Below are positions 1 to 8,036 of a stretch of 64,000 nucleotides of DNA, one piece after another. The position numbers and the translations under genes were made by a program. The notes under the pieces are model-generated. The model ran no database searches, was not told the origin of the DNA, and saw nothing but the letters and a program-made list of their open reading frames with translations. The stretch is from the NCBI RefSeq assembly GCF_030161415.1, contig NZ_BSSU01000013.1, positions 1-64,000 of the forward strand, read 5' to 3'. How positions within the stretch are numbered: position 1 is the first letter of the stretch; the number at the start of each line of letters is the position of its first letter. Source of the DNA: Thalassotalea eurytherma. Lineage in GTDB: Bacteria; Pseudomonadota; Gammaproteobacteria; Enterobacterales; Alteromonadaceae.

Positions 1-283
1 GGTGAATTCACAAATTATCCTAGCGGGTATGGATTCATTAATTGCTGTTGTTGATAAGAAACGTGCGGAATTAGGTGCGGTTCAAAACCGTTTCCAATCG
101 ACGATTCGTAACCAAGCTAACGTTTCTGAAAATCTATCAGCTGCACGTTCACGTATCAAAGATACAGATTTCGCTGCAGAAACAGCTGCGTTAACACGTA
201 ACCAAATCTTACAACAAGCTAGTTCAAGTATTCTTTCTCAAGCGAACCAGCGTCCTCAATTAGCATTAAGTTTATTAGGCTAA
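1..283 (+). CDS. flagellin, C-terminal end (5' truncated by window)
   Basis: This is the last ~93 residues of a flagellin, the filament subunit exported by the flagellar type III apparatus. The visible part matches the conserved flagellin C-terminal D1/D0 region: an [11 protein letters not shown]-type helix, then [15 protein letters not shown], and a terminal helix with [15 protein letters not shown] ending in LSLLG. The reading frame is open to the first base, so the start lies upstream of the window. The apparent GTG at base 2 is an internal Val codon. The gene heads the flaG-fliD-fliS group and is the likely substrate of the glycosylation genes downstream. Which flagellin paralogue it is cannot be told from the C-terminus. 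Confidence 0.95.
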   Translation, partial: VNSQIILAGMDSLIAVVDKKRAELGAVQNRFQSTIRNQANVSENLSAARSRIKDTDFAAETAALTRNQILQQASSSILSQANQRPQLALSLLG

Positions 284-296
284 TTTAGATTGTATG

Positions 297-336
297 AGAG
301 CCTTACAGCCTCTATAGTAGGGGCGTAAGGTTTTAT
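297..336 (+). terminator. probable Rho-independent terminator after flagellin
   Basis: CCTTAC (301-306) pairs with GTAAGG (325-330). The stem can extend outward through GAG/TTT wobble pairs, and TTTTAT follows. It lies 14 bases after the flagellin stop, so it may limit read-through into flaG, which has its own RBS (GAGGAGG) just downstream. The loop is long (18 nt), so confidence is moderate. Confidence 0.5.
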
Positions 337-353
337 CATATTGAGGAGGCTTT

Positions 354-791
354 ATGGCGATTGAATCAATAGCAGAAAAGAACAAGTTCACTGCCTTGCA
401 AGCACAGGAACAAGCGCCACTTAATGTTGGCTTAAATGTTGCTGGAGATAAGGTTTCTGAAGCTGCTGATGTTGAAACAGCAAATGAAGAGTCAAACTTA
501 GAAAAGCAACAACTATCAAATGATGAGAAAGAGCAGGAAGAAGGGTTTGATCGTATGGCTCTATTAGAGTCGATTGAACAAATAAATGCTGATTTTCCGA
601 TCAAAGAAACGAGTCTTGTTTTTGAGTTTGATGAACTTAATGAGCCGCCAATAGTCAAAGTCGTTGACAAAGAAAATGGTGAGACAATCCGAGAAATACC
701 ACCAAAGTATTTTAGTGATGTGTCATCTGTTCTGAAAGATGTTTCAGAACGCTTAACTAATGGTGGGTTTTTGTTAGATAAGCAAGTTTAA
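354..791 (+). CDS. flaG: FlaG family flagellar protein
   Basis: A 145-residue protein. Its C-terminal ~60 residues carry the FlaG domain: an FEFDELNEPPIVKVVD strand segment, an ETIREIPP turn and a helical tail. The N-terminal half is acidic, Glu/Gln-rich and probably disordered. FlaG proteins influence filament length or assembly in polar-flagellate bacteria; the exact mechanism is unsettled. The ATG has a strong GAGGAGG ribosome binding site. Its position between flagellin and fliD is the standard order in Vibrio and Shewanella. Confidence 0.88.
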   Translation: MAIESIAEKNKFTALQAQEQAPLNVGLNVAGDKVSEAADVETANEESNLEKQQLSNDEKEQEEGFDRMALLESIEQINADFPIKETSLVFEFDELNEPPIVKVVDKENGETIREIPPKYFSDVSSVLKDVSERLTNGGFLLDKQV

Positions 792-837
792 TTAAACAGG
801 TTAATTTAGACTTATTAATTGAACACTGCAGTAATAT

Positions 838-863
838 AGTACTATGCTGAAGAGGATAGTACT
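838..863 (+). promoter_or_regulatory. perfect 8-bp stem-loop just upstream of the fliD ribosome binding site
   Basis: AGTACTAT (838-845) and ATAGTACT (856-863) are exact inverted repeats around a 10-nt loop, GCTGAAGAGG. The structure ends four bases before the AGGTGG ribosome binding site of fliD. There is no U-run, so it is unlikely to be a terminator. It could act as an mRNA-level control or stability element. The GGA at the loop edge invites comparison with CsrA sites, but that is inference only. Confidence 0.5.
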
Positions 864-878
864 TTATAGGTGGACATT

Positions 879-2273
879 ATGGCACTAATCACATCCGCAG
901 GTGTTGGCTCAGGCTTAGATCTAGAGAGTATTATCTCTGCGACTCTTGATGCTGAAAACCTACCTAAACTTCAAAAATTCCAAGAGAAAGAAGGCGAACT
1001 TACTGTTGAGCTTTCAGCTGTAGGCGCTGTTAAATCATCTCTATCTTCTCTTGAAGACGTTATTGAAAAACTCGCTGATATTGATAATTTCAATAAGCGT
1101 ACAGCGACAGTTACCCAACCAGACTCCGGTGATTTAATTTCTGTAACAGCGTCAGAAGATGCTACACCAGCACAATTTAATGTTGAAGTGATGCAATTGG
1201 CTCAAGGTAGTCGAGCGGTTATGGCTGATGGGCTGTTTAGTTCAGTTGATGATGTTGTTACTGCGACTGGCGGCACATTAACCTATAGTGCAGGTGGTGA
1301 CACCTTTGATGTAGATCTGGCTGCAGGGGCAACCTTAGAAGAGTTGCGCCAAGCAATTAATGATGCCAATGATAATTTTGGTGTAACAGCAAATATTATT
1401 AACGATGGTACCTCTTCTAAATTAGTTTTGACTTCAAATAAAACGGGCGCAGGTAACGATTTAGTTGTAACGAATAATATTGCAGAGTTAGATAATGTAT
1501 CAACGGTGGCTAACGCAGGTGGCGCGGGTGGTTTAGCGATTGCGACTGAAGATCAAGCGCAAGATGCTATTATCGAAGTTGATGGTATTAGTATTACCAG
1601 TGATACCAATACGTTCAAAGATGCAGTTCAAGATTTAACTATTGTTGCGCAAAAAGAAAGCGAGAATAATGAAACCAGTAAAATAGTCGTGGACTATGAT
1701 AAGACGGGTGTTGAGTCTTTGATTGAAGAGTTTATTACTGGCTTCAATAATGCGATGGGTACGATAGACTATCATACACAAGCAGGCGCACCGCTTAATG
1801 GTGACTCAACGATGCGTAGTTTAAAGGCTCAGCTTATAAGTGCGTTATCGACGACTGTACCAACGGGTGATTTTGAAACCATTTTTGATGCGGGTTTAGG
1901 TTTAAGTAAAGATGGTGCCTTAGAAAAAGAATCTCTTGTGAGAAGCCTAAGTACTGCATTAACTGAAAACTTTGACGAGGTTGGTGAATTGTTCGCCAGT
2001 GAAAACGGTATTGCATCAACCTTTAGTACATTGCTAGATAACTATGTTGCATCTGATGGAACAATGAAGTCTCGTGAAGATGGCATAAATCTTGAATTAG
2101 GTAAGTTAGAAGACGATGTCAGTAATCATGAATATCGTATGGAACAGTTGGAAATAAGTTTGAGAAAGCAGTACTCGGCACTTGATGTACTTATTGCTCA
2201 AATGCAAAGTTCAGGGCAATATTTAACAGCCCAACTTGCTAGCTTACCAGGCTTTTCAACATCTGACTCATAA
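879..2273 (+). CDS. fliD: flagellar filament cap protein FliD
   Basis: 464 residues. FliD (HAP2) forms the cap at the filament tip under which flagellin folds. The N-terminus (GVGSGLDLESII) is the diagnostic FliD_N signature, and the C-terminal third is the FliD_C coiled-coil region (RMEQLEISLRKQYSALDVLIAQMQ). The ATG at 879 is preferred over an in-frame GTG at 870, because AGGTGG (867-872) is placed correctly for the ATG and overlaps the GTG. fliS follows after 20 bp, so the two are probably cotranscribed. Length is typical of gammaproteobacterial FliD. Confidence 0.96.
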   Translation: MALITSAGVGSGLDLESIISATLDAENLPKLQKFQEKEGELTVELSAVGAVKSSLSSLEDVIEKLADIDNFNKRTATVTQPDSGDLISVTASEDATPAQFNVEVMQLAQGSRAVMADGLFSSVDDVVTATGGTLTYSAGGDTFDVDLAAGATLEELRQAINDANDNFGVTANIINDGTSSKLVLTSNKTGAGNDLVVTNNIAELDNVSTVANAGGAGGLAIATEDQAQDAIIEVDGISITSDTNTFKDAVQDLTIVAQKESENNETSKIVVDYDKTGVESLIEEFITGFNNAMGTIDYHTQAGAPLNGDSTMRSLKAQLISALSTTVPTGDFETIFDAGLGLSKDGALEKESLVRSLSTALTENFDEVGELFASENGIASTFSTLLDNYVASDGTMKSREDGINLELGKLEDDVSNHEYRMEQLEISLRKQYSALDVLIAQMQSSGQYLTAQLASLPGFSTSDS

Positions 2274-2293
2274 TTAATATCGTAGGGTACAGT

Positions 2294-2725
2294 ATGGCTA
2301 ATTTAAATTTAAAGCACTATCAGAAAGAAGCGACTAAAACCAGTTTAGCGGGCGCAGAGCCATATATGGTGACTAAAATGCTGATGGATGGTGTAGTAGA
2401 AAGTTTAGTAATGGCAAAAGGTGCTATTGAGCGAGCTGATTATCAAGCTCGAGCGAAAAACGTTGCTAAAGCAACGAGCATTATTGAAGCGTTGCGCTCT
2501 AGTATAGATTTTGAAGCCGGTGGCGACGTCTGTCAGAACTTGTATGCTTTGTATCAGTACATGCTAGAACGATTAGCAGATGCAAGTATGGCAAAAGATA
2601 CTGTAGCTGTTGATGAAGTACATGCACTTTTTAAAGAAATAAAAGCTGGTTGGGATGCTATTCCGTTGGAAGCACGTCAGCAGGCTGAAGCGCAAAGAAA
2701 AGTTAACGAATCTACTGCGGTTTAA
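2294..2725 (+). CDS. fliS: flagellin export chaperone FliS
   Basis: 143 residues, all-helical, with the FliS signature near the N-terminus: YQKEATKTS, PYMVTKMLMDGVVESLVMAKGAI, and the SIIEALRSSIDFEAGGDVCQNLYALYQYM helix pair. FliS binds the C-terminal disordered region of flagellin in the cytoplasm, prevents premature polymerisation and targets flagellin to FlhA. It lies directly after fliD and before a fliT-like gene, the canonical order. The C-terminal tail is Gln/Glu-rich and variable. Confidence 0.95.
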   Translation: MANLNLKHYQKEATKTSLAGAEPYMVTKMLMDGVVESLVMAKGAIERADYQARAKNVAKATSIIEALRSSIDFEAGGDVCQNLYALYQYMLERLADASMAKDTVAVDEVHALFKEIKAGWDAIPLEARQQAEAQRKVNESTAV

Positions 2726-2728
2726 ATT

Positions 2729-3016
2729 GTGTTAACAGATGTCACTTCTTGCTACGGCAAGTTAAAGCTAGCTTTAGCAGAAGAAAGACTTGATGATGCC
2801 AATGGCCACTTAATTGAGTTAGACCAAGCTATTCGTTGCCTGTTCAATTCTGAGCAGGTAACAAAACTTTCCCAAGAAAACGTCAACTTGTTGACGGAAA
2901 TAAACGCCTACTTTAACAAGGCGTCTTCAGAGTTATCTCAAGATGCAAAGGCAATACAAGCGTCTTTGATCAAAATGAAACAGGCAGATAAAGTGAAAAA
3001 GGCTTATCAACTTTAG
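2729..3016 (+). CDS. FliT-like small flagellar chaperone
   Basis: A 95-residue helical protein that starts at GTG three bases after the fliS stop. It is too short and divergent for firm assignment. Size, predicted two- or three-helix content (LAEERLDDANGHLIELDQAIRCLF, VNLLTEINAYFNKASSEL) and the position after fliS match the FliT-type export chaperone of FliD seen in related genera. FliT in enterics also binds FlhDC, but no FlhDC is visible here. The close spacing suggests translational coupling with fliS. Confidence 0.6.
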   Translation: MLTDVTSCYGKLKLALAEERLDDANGHLIELDQAIRCLFNSEQVTKLSQENVNLLTEINAYFNKASSELSQDAKAIQASLIKMKQADKVKKAYQL

Positions 3017-3054
3017 TTTTCTTTTTTTGATTTTACTATACAAAAGTGCCGTCT

Positions 3055-3070
3055 TGGCCTCATACTTGCC
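3055..3070 (+). promoter_or_regulatory. sigma-54 (-24/-12) promoter for the Maf glycosyltransferase gene
   Basis: TGGCCTCATACTTGCC has the essential GG (3056-3057) and GC (3068-3069) dinucleotides 12 bases apart and a TTGC -12 box. It lies ~64 bp before the maf ATG, in the only sizeable gap of this gene group. This suggests FlrA- or FlrC-dependent expression of flagellin glycosyltransfer. Confidence 0.6.
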
Positions 3071-3133
3071 TTAACATTTCATAGTCATCAAACTATTTTG
3101 ATACGTCCAAATTTCAACAGTGGTATAAGATAA

Positions 3134-5227
3134 ATGAAATCATCAGACTACGATATTGATAGCATATCATCGCAGCTAGACCAAGCTGAGGCTTTGGTTA
3201 AAAGAGAAGCTGTGTTCGCAGAAAAAGCTAACGAATTATTTGAAAAAAATATTAAAGCCTTTCAGAAGTATTTTCCAGATATTGCTGAGCGATTCGTCAA
3301 CTTTACGCCTAATGAAAAATTTCAGTTATTAGTTAATGAAGATGGCACGGGTAATATTATTGATTATCATACCAACGTACCTTTCTATAATGATACGCCT
3401 TTACAGCAAGTAGCTACGCAAGTAGACGATAATTACAAGAACCCTATTTTAGGACAAATCAATTATTCTCTTTTAGAGCACTTGGAAAACCTGACTAACT
3501 TCGTACATATAGATACTATGGTTGCAGTAGGTAAGGTGTTCAACAATGTTACGGATAAGCTTGCGTTAAATACTACCGTGTCTCACAAAATACCGAGCAT
3601 GATTATCTTTGGTATCGGTCTTGGCTACCACTTAAAAGAGTTACAGACACGTTCTGAAGCCACTTATGTAACGATTTTTGAACCTAACGAAGATTACTTT
3701 TTTGGCAGCTTATTTTGTTTTGATTGGGCAGCCTATATAACTAAATTAGATGAGTCAGGCTCATTTTTATATTTAGGAATTGGTGATGAAGAGGATACAA
3801 TTTACCAAACGATTTATGATCGTGTGAAAGAGATTGGCCCATATAGCGTTTCTAATTCATTTTTTTACCAACATTATCCGTCGGTAAAAGTTGCGAGTAT
3901 CATTGAGAGAATTAAAGAAAACTTCCATCAATTCTTTATGGGATGGGGCTTTTTTGATGATGCTTTATTGAGTATTTCACATACCTTAGGTGTTATGGAT
4001 AAAGCGCCAGCTATAATTCAACCGCATCACGATTTACCTGATAAAATGGCGCAATATCCTGTTTTCATTGTGGCCAATGGCCCTTCACTTGATGATGATA
4101 TTGAACAAATAAAGCGTATGAAAGATAAAGCGATTATTGTTGCTTGTAATTCTGCAACAACCGCTTTATTAGCAAATGATATCGTACCTGATTTTCATGT
4201 TGCTTTAGAGCGCACAAAATCAACAGCAGATTTCTTAGAGCATTTTATCCCGGAACAGGCACGTCAAAAAATTAACTTGTTGGTTTTAAATGTGATGTAT
4301 CCGGAGGTCCTTGACTTGTTCGGGTGGACCGGTGTTGGAATAAAAGGGCACGAAGCAGGTACTACCCTTTTCCAATTAGGTGAATATTATAGTCGAGGCG
4401 AAATTACGACGACCCTAGGATATTGTAACCCTTTAGTTGGTAACACTGCGCTTAGCTTTTTCTGTAGTCTAGGTAGCAAGAATGTCTATTTATTTGGACT
4501 TGATAAAGGCTATGTAGATACTAATCATCACCACTCTAAATCATCGTATTACTATGAAGAAGATGGTGATGAAAAGTATGAACCAATTAAAATGGGGGCA
4601 GAGTTTTCTGTTGAGGGCAATTTTGTCCCTAGCGTGATAACAGAACCGTTTTTGTACACTGGCAAAGAACAAGTAGAACGACTGCTTCTATCTTTTAGAG
4701 GGCAAGGGTTTAATATTTATAACTGTAGTAATGGGGTCAAAATGGAACATACGTTCCCACTTAGATCTGCTGATATTATGCTTGAAGAAAGTACGTATGA
4801 TAAAAGTGACGTAATTGACTACATTAAAACCCATTCTTTTAAAGATTATGAATTAGCGTTCGATCTTAACTCATTACTATATTTCGATAAGTTTCAGCAA
4901 ATATGCGAAACAATGGTTGACATTTTATCTGAAAAAGCTTCAACGAGAGAAGAAGCATTGCCAATACTTTTCAAACACTTACACTATTTGAATTCGTTTA
5001 TGAGTGGCGGTGGTTTAAGCCATTTATATCTCATTTTGCAAGGTGAAGCTTGGTATGTAAACTCGGTACTGTTAGCTATTTTATATAACTACGGTGATAG
5101 TGAGGAGATAATGCCTTATTACCAAGAAGCACTAGATGTCTGGATTGATTTCTTGGAAAAAGCACCAGATATGTATCGTGAACGTTGGAACGTATTAAGC
5201 GACTATGGATTTGATTATAACGAATAG
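3134..5227 (+). CDS. motility-associated factor (Maf) flagellin glycosyltransferase
   Basis: 697 residues, with the central DUF115/Maf core: FIVANGPSLDDDIEQIKRMKDKAIIVACNSA, then DFHVALERT, and a GHEAGTTLFQLGEYYSR loop near residue ~410. Maf proteins transfer nonulosonic acids, chiefly pseudaminic acid, from the CMP-sugar onto Ser/Thr of flagellin in the cytoplasm before export. N- and C-terminal helical domains flank the core, as in characterised members. It sits between fliS/fliT and the pse operon, has its own sigma-54-like promoter, and converges on the operon with only 6 bp between stops. The family call is firm; the sugar donor is inferred from the neighbours. Confidence 0.9.
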   Translation: MKSSDYDIDSISSQLDQAEALVKREAVFAEKANELFEKNIKAFQKYFPDIAERFVNFTPNEKFQLLVNEDGTGNIIDYHTNVPFYNDTPLQQVATQVDDNYKNPILGQINYSLLEHLENLTNFVHIDTMVAVGKVFNNVTDKLALNTTVSHKIPSMIIFGIGLGYHLKELQTRSEATYVTIFEPNEDYFFGSLFCFDWAAYITKLDESGSFLYLGIGDEEDTIYQTIYDRVKEIGPYSVSNSFFYQHYPSVKVASIIERIKENFHQFFMGWGFFDDALLSISHTLGVMDKAPAIIQPHHDLPDKMAQYPVFIVANGPSLDDDIEQIKRMKDKAIIVACNSATTALLANDIVPDFHVALERTKSTADFLEHFIPEQARQKINLLVLNVMYPEVLDLFGWTGVGIKGHEAGTTLFQLGEYYSRGEITTTLGYCNPLVGNTALSFFCSLGSKNVYLFGLDKGYVDTNHHHSKSSYYYEEDGDEKYEPIKMGAEFSVEGNFVPSVITEPFLYTGKEQVERLLLSFRGQGFNIYNCSNGVKMEHTFPLRSADIMLEESTYDKSDVIDYIKTHSFKDYELAFDLNSLLYFDKFQQICETMVDILSEKASTREEALPILFKHLHYLNSFMSGGGLSHLYLILQGEAWYVNSVLLAILYNYGDSEEIMPYYQEALDVWIDFLEKAPDMYRERWNVLSDYGFDYNE

Positions 5228-5233
5228 TAAAAA

Positions 5234-5746
5234 TTAAACGTCTATGTCCATTTCTAAAGCCTCATCGTCAAACTGGTAATGAGGCTTTTTTGCTATTTCA
5301 AAGCCAATTTTCTGATACGCTTTAATTGCTGCGATATTGTTCTTTTCAACACCAAGGTTAACGAGTTTGATGCCAAGGGACGATTTAACAACAGGCAAAC
5401 TTGCTTCTATCACTTCTTTTGCAACCCCTTTGCCGTGCCAATTAGTTTCTCCGATTAATATGCCCATGGTTGCTATATGGGGGTATTGTTTCATGCGCTC
5501 ATATTTTACATTGCCAATATGCTCGCGCTGAGTTTCGTTGCCGGCAAATATACCTAAAAACAAACAATCCTTGTTTGTAAAGTTTTCTTCTATGTAGTTA
5601 GCAAGCGACTGAATATCTGCCTGGGTATGAGTAATATATTGAGCCGTTTCTTTTTTGTTTAGCCATGATAAATATCTACCAGAAGCATCGTTTTTGGTTA
5701 GTTCAATTAGGGAGAAACGATGCGTTGCTAACGATAACTTTTTCAT
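5234..5746 (-). CDS. GNAT family N-acetyltransferase (possible PseH function)
   Basis: 170 residues with a RimJ/RimL-type GNAT fold. ISTHRF-like start (ATHRFSLIELTKNDA), the IGNVKYERM strand, the acetyl-CoA-binding loop region GETNWHGKGVAKEVI, and the LGVEKNNIAAIKAYQKIGF beta-5/alpha-4 signature are all visible. It is the last gene of the pse operon and overlaps the upstream WbqC-like gene by 4 bp (ATGA). No other PseH-type N-acetyltransferase is obvious in the operon, so it may acetylate the 4-amino group of the UDP-sugar intermediate. It could instead add an acyl decoration. Confidence 0.75.
   Translation of the reverse strand: MKKLSLATHRFSLIELTKNDASGRYLSWLNKKETAQYITHTQADIQSLANYIEENFTNKDCLFLGIFAGNETQREHIGNVKYERMKQYPHIATMGILIGETNWHGKGVAKEVIEASLPVVKSSLGIKLVNLGVEKNNIAAIKAYQKIGFEIAKKPHYQFDDEALEMDIDV
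5256..5291 (+). terminator. terminator for maf, embedded in the 3' end of the opposing GNAT gene
   Basis: AAAGCCTCAT (5256-5265) and ATGAGGCTTT (5279-5288) are exact inverted repeats with a 13-nt loop, and the downstream arm runs into six Ts (5286-5291). It is the right distance after the maf stop (5225-5227), yet lies wholly inside the coding region of the convergent acetyltransferase gene. The minus strand has only a weak T-run, so it should mainly stop maf transcripts. Confidence 0.75.
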
Positions 5747-6465
5747 ATCAATTCGCTCCTATCACTGTTTTCTCTGATAAGTTTTAATGTATTAATAAAA
5801 CCACAGTTAAATAAGGCATCGAAAATAGACAAATGGCTGACAAATTCTCCGTATAGCTGAGGATAAATTGGCGCTTGGTATCGCTGATAGCTCAGCTTAA
5901 TATTTGCCTTTGTTAACGCACCACCTTTGGTATTTTTTTCAATGTAGTCTGCAGCGCCAACGGGTGACAAATAATGATTGGCACCTAATTGTTGGCAAAT
6001 ACTTACTAATCTTTCATCTTTTACACCTGTGATGCTTGCCATTTCAGAAGCGGTGACCAGGGGCGTCGTGATAGATAGCTGTTTGCAGAGTGTTTTAATT
6101 AGTGTGATATTCAGCTGGGCTAAATTGTCAAAAGGTTGCTGAAGTATTGTTTCAACGACCGGGTAAACCTCATTGAAAAATGGTGCTTTACTGTAGTTTG
6201 TGATTAACGATTTTAAGTGCTTTTTCTGCCAAGGTTTAGTTGAGAGTAATGTTTCATTGATCATGGTTTCTAGCCTGCCATTGGGCGTAGAAACAGGTAC
6301 CGTTAACATCATGGCACCTTGCGCTGATTTTATTTGATTACGGACGTGCCAACTGCTTTTTTCGAGTTTCACATTATCTAAAAAAACAAATACATCAACG
6401 CTATCAATAAGGTCAAAGAACCCTGACCAAGGTAAATAGGTTGGTTGCATAATCGCACAGCGCAT
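5743..6465 (-). CDS. WbqC-like family protein
   Basis: 240 residues. The N-terminal MQPTYLPWSGFFDLIDSVDVFVFLDNV and later SSWHVRNQIK blocks are the hallmark of the WbqC-like family. A second conserved segment, LGANHYLSPVGAADYI, lies near residue ~175. The family occurs in O-antigen, capsule and flagellar glycan clusters; its biochemical role is not firmly established, though an acyl or aminoacyl transfer role has been suggested. It abuts the upstream methyltransferase gene without a gap and overlaps the GNAT gene, so it is part of the operon. Its presence suggests a decoration on the flagellar sugar. Confidence 0.85.
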   Translation of the reverse strand: MRCAIMQPTYLPWSGFFDLIDSVDVFVFLDNVKLEKSSWHVRNQIKSAQGAMMLTVPVSTPNGRLETMINETLLSTKPWQKKHLKSLITNYSKAPFFNEVYPVVETILQQPFDNLAQLNITLIKTLCKQLSITTPLVTASEMASITGVKDERLVSICQQLGANHYLSPVGAADYIEKNTKGGALTKANIKLSYQRYQAPIYPQLYGEFVSHLSIFDALFNCGFINTLKLIRENSDRSELI

Positions 6466-7086
6466 CTATTTTGCATCCTTATACAAATACATCGTAAATT
6501 CGTAAGGAACAGAGCCTTCTTTTACAAGATAGTCATGCTTTAAAACAACATGTGCGCCTAACTTTTTACAGTGATCAAAAACCTCAAGAGGGTCAATATA
6601 AAAAAGCTCATCATTGAAAAAATCGACATAAGTAGACATGGCATTAAACGCAACACCTTTTTTACAGGCCTGAAACATCGCGTCGATTGTCGACAACATA
6701 AACTGTTTTGCGTCAGGCGTATTATTATTGAACACTCCGCTTAATAAAATATAGTCATGTGTTGCAGGGATTTTTTCTTTTGTTAAATCAAAACGAGCAA
6801 AGTTCGCTTGCGAGTGCGCTTTAAATTGTTCACTTGCCGCCTGAATAAATTCATCTACAAAGTCTAAGCCTAAATAGGAACCTTGGTAACCTTTTGAATT
6901 TAAATAATGGTACATATCACCCAAGCCACAACCAATATCTATGATTGAACTTAGCTGGGTATCAATGTTTGTTAAGATATCAAAACGCTTATATTGAGAT
7001 GCTTGACTCACATGTTGAACCGCTTCTACGCTATTGCCATGAGCTTGGTAGAGTGACTGATAATATTGTTTTAAATCTTTTATCAT
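6466..7086 (-). CDS. class I SAM-dependent methyltransferase
   Basis: 206 residues. Motif I is IIDIGCGLGDMYHYL (SAM-binding GxGxG type), followed by YLGLDFVDEFIQAA (motif II acidic residue) and ILLSGVFNNN (motif IV region). The architecture is a short, single-domain class I Rossmann methyltransferase. Translational overlap (4 bp) with the upstream DegT-type aminotransferase gene points to the same metabolic step or product. It likely O- or N-methylates the nonulosonate or its acyl substituent; the substrate cannot be read from sequence. Confidence 0.82.
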   Translation of the reverse strand: MIKDLKQYYQSLYQAHGNSVEAVQHVSQASQYKRFDILTNIDTQLSSIIDIGCGLGDMYHYLNSKGYQGSYLGLDFVDEFIQAASEQFKAHSQANFARFDLTKEKIPATHDYILLSGVFNNNTPDAKQFMLSTIDAMFQACKKGVAFNAMSTYVDFFNDELFYIDPLEVFDHCKKLGAHVVLKHDYLVKEGSVPYEFTMYLYKDAK

Positions 7087-8036
7087 TGGGCAAACTCATT
7101 TATAAAGTGGACGGTATCTTCTATTTGCTGTTGCGGAGTTTCTGGCCTAACAAAAATATTGATGACATGATCTGATATATATTTTGCTTGTGGTAGCGTT
7201 GTACCGGTTTTCAATATCTCTAACGATTTATAATGGCTCGTAATGAGAATGTTCTTAGCATCTGCTTTAGCTAAAAAGCGCTCTCTATCGCCATTTATTA
7301 TAAGTGGATATCGCCATAATGGTTGGTCGACATCAATTGTCGGTTTAGATATATGTTCCGTTTGCAATTGCTGGTGGCAAAACAAAACATTATTTATACG
7401 TTTAGCGGTAAAGTCACCTAGCTCATCAAGTGCACCTTTTAGCCTTTGAATATTTCCATCATTAGGCTGATAACAAAAGAAGTCATTGACGTTTAATGTT
7501 GCTTCAATAGCAGAAAATAGCGCGGCGTTATTTGTGAATATCGCGCCACCGTAATTTAATGCTAAGGTTTTGTCATAACCAAAACTATAGATGCTGATGT
7601 CGCCAAAACTGCCTAACGGCTGATTGTTTGTTATTGCTCCAACTGCTAGACACGCGTCCTCTATTAGAAGTAACTGCTTACTTTTACAATACTCACTAAT
7701 TGCTTTGATATCACAAGCGATACCATAACTATGAACCGCAATAACAGCCTTCGTTTTATCACTTACTTGCGCTTCGATATCAGCAAGTGTTGAACAAAAG
7801 GTAGTGATTGATACATCTGATAATACGGGCGTAAAACCAGCCATTTGAATAGCAAAAAGCACTGCAGGGCAACAAATAGCAGGCATTATCACTTCGCTAC
7901 CAGGTGCAATATTACTAGCTTTGAGTGCAACGATTAATGCACTGCTTCCTGAGCTGGTTAATGCAACGTATTCTCTTTGTGCAACCAAGGATAGTTCGTT
8001 TTTAACCTGATGTTCAGTTGATATTGCTATAGCCAT
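7083..8036 (-). CDS. DegT/DnrJ/EryC1/StrS-family PLP aminotransferase, short form
   Basis: 317 residues, shorter than the usual 360-400 of the family, with most of the missing length at the N-terminal substrate-binding arm. The PLP fold is intact: GSSALIVALKA phosphate-binding loop, LLIEDACLAVGA (PLP Asp), and SFGYDKTLALNYGGAIFTNN with the expected Schiff-base Lys. It is a second fold-type I sugar aminotransferase besides PseC, so the operon probably builds a sugar or side chain with an extra amino group. It overlaps the upstream methyltransferase gene by 10 bp. The substrate is unknown. Confidence 0.8.
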   Translation of the reverse strand: MAIAISTEHQVKNELSLVAQREYVALTSSGSSALIVALKASNIAPGSEVIMPAICCPAVLFAIQMAGFTPVLSDVSITTFCSTLADIEAQVSDKTKAVIAVHSYGIACDIKAISEYCKSKQLLLIEDACLAVGAITNNQPLGSFGDISIYSFGYDKTLALNYGGAIFTNNAALFSAIEATLNVNDFFCYQPNDGNIQRLKGALDELGDFTAKRINNVLFCHQQLQTEHISKPTIDVDQPLWRYPLIINGDRERFLAKADAKNILITSHYKSLEILKTGTTLPQAKYISDHVINIFVRPETPQQQIEDTVHFINEFAQ

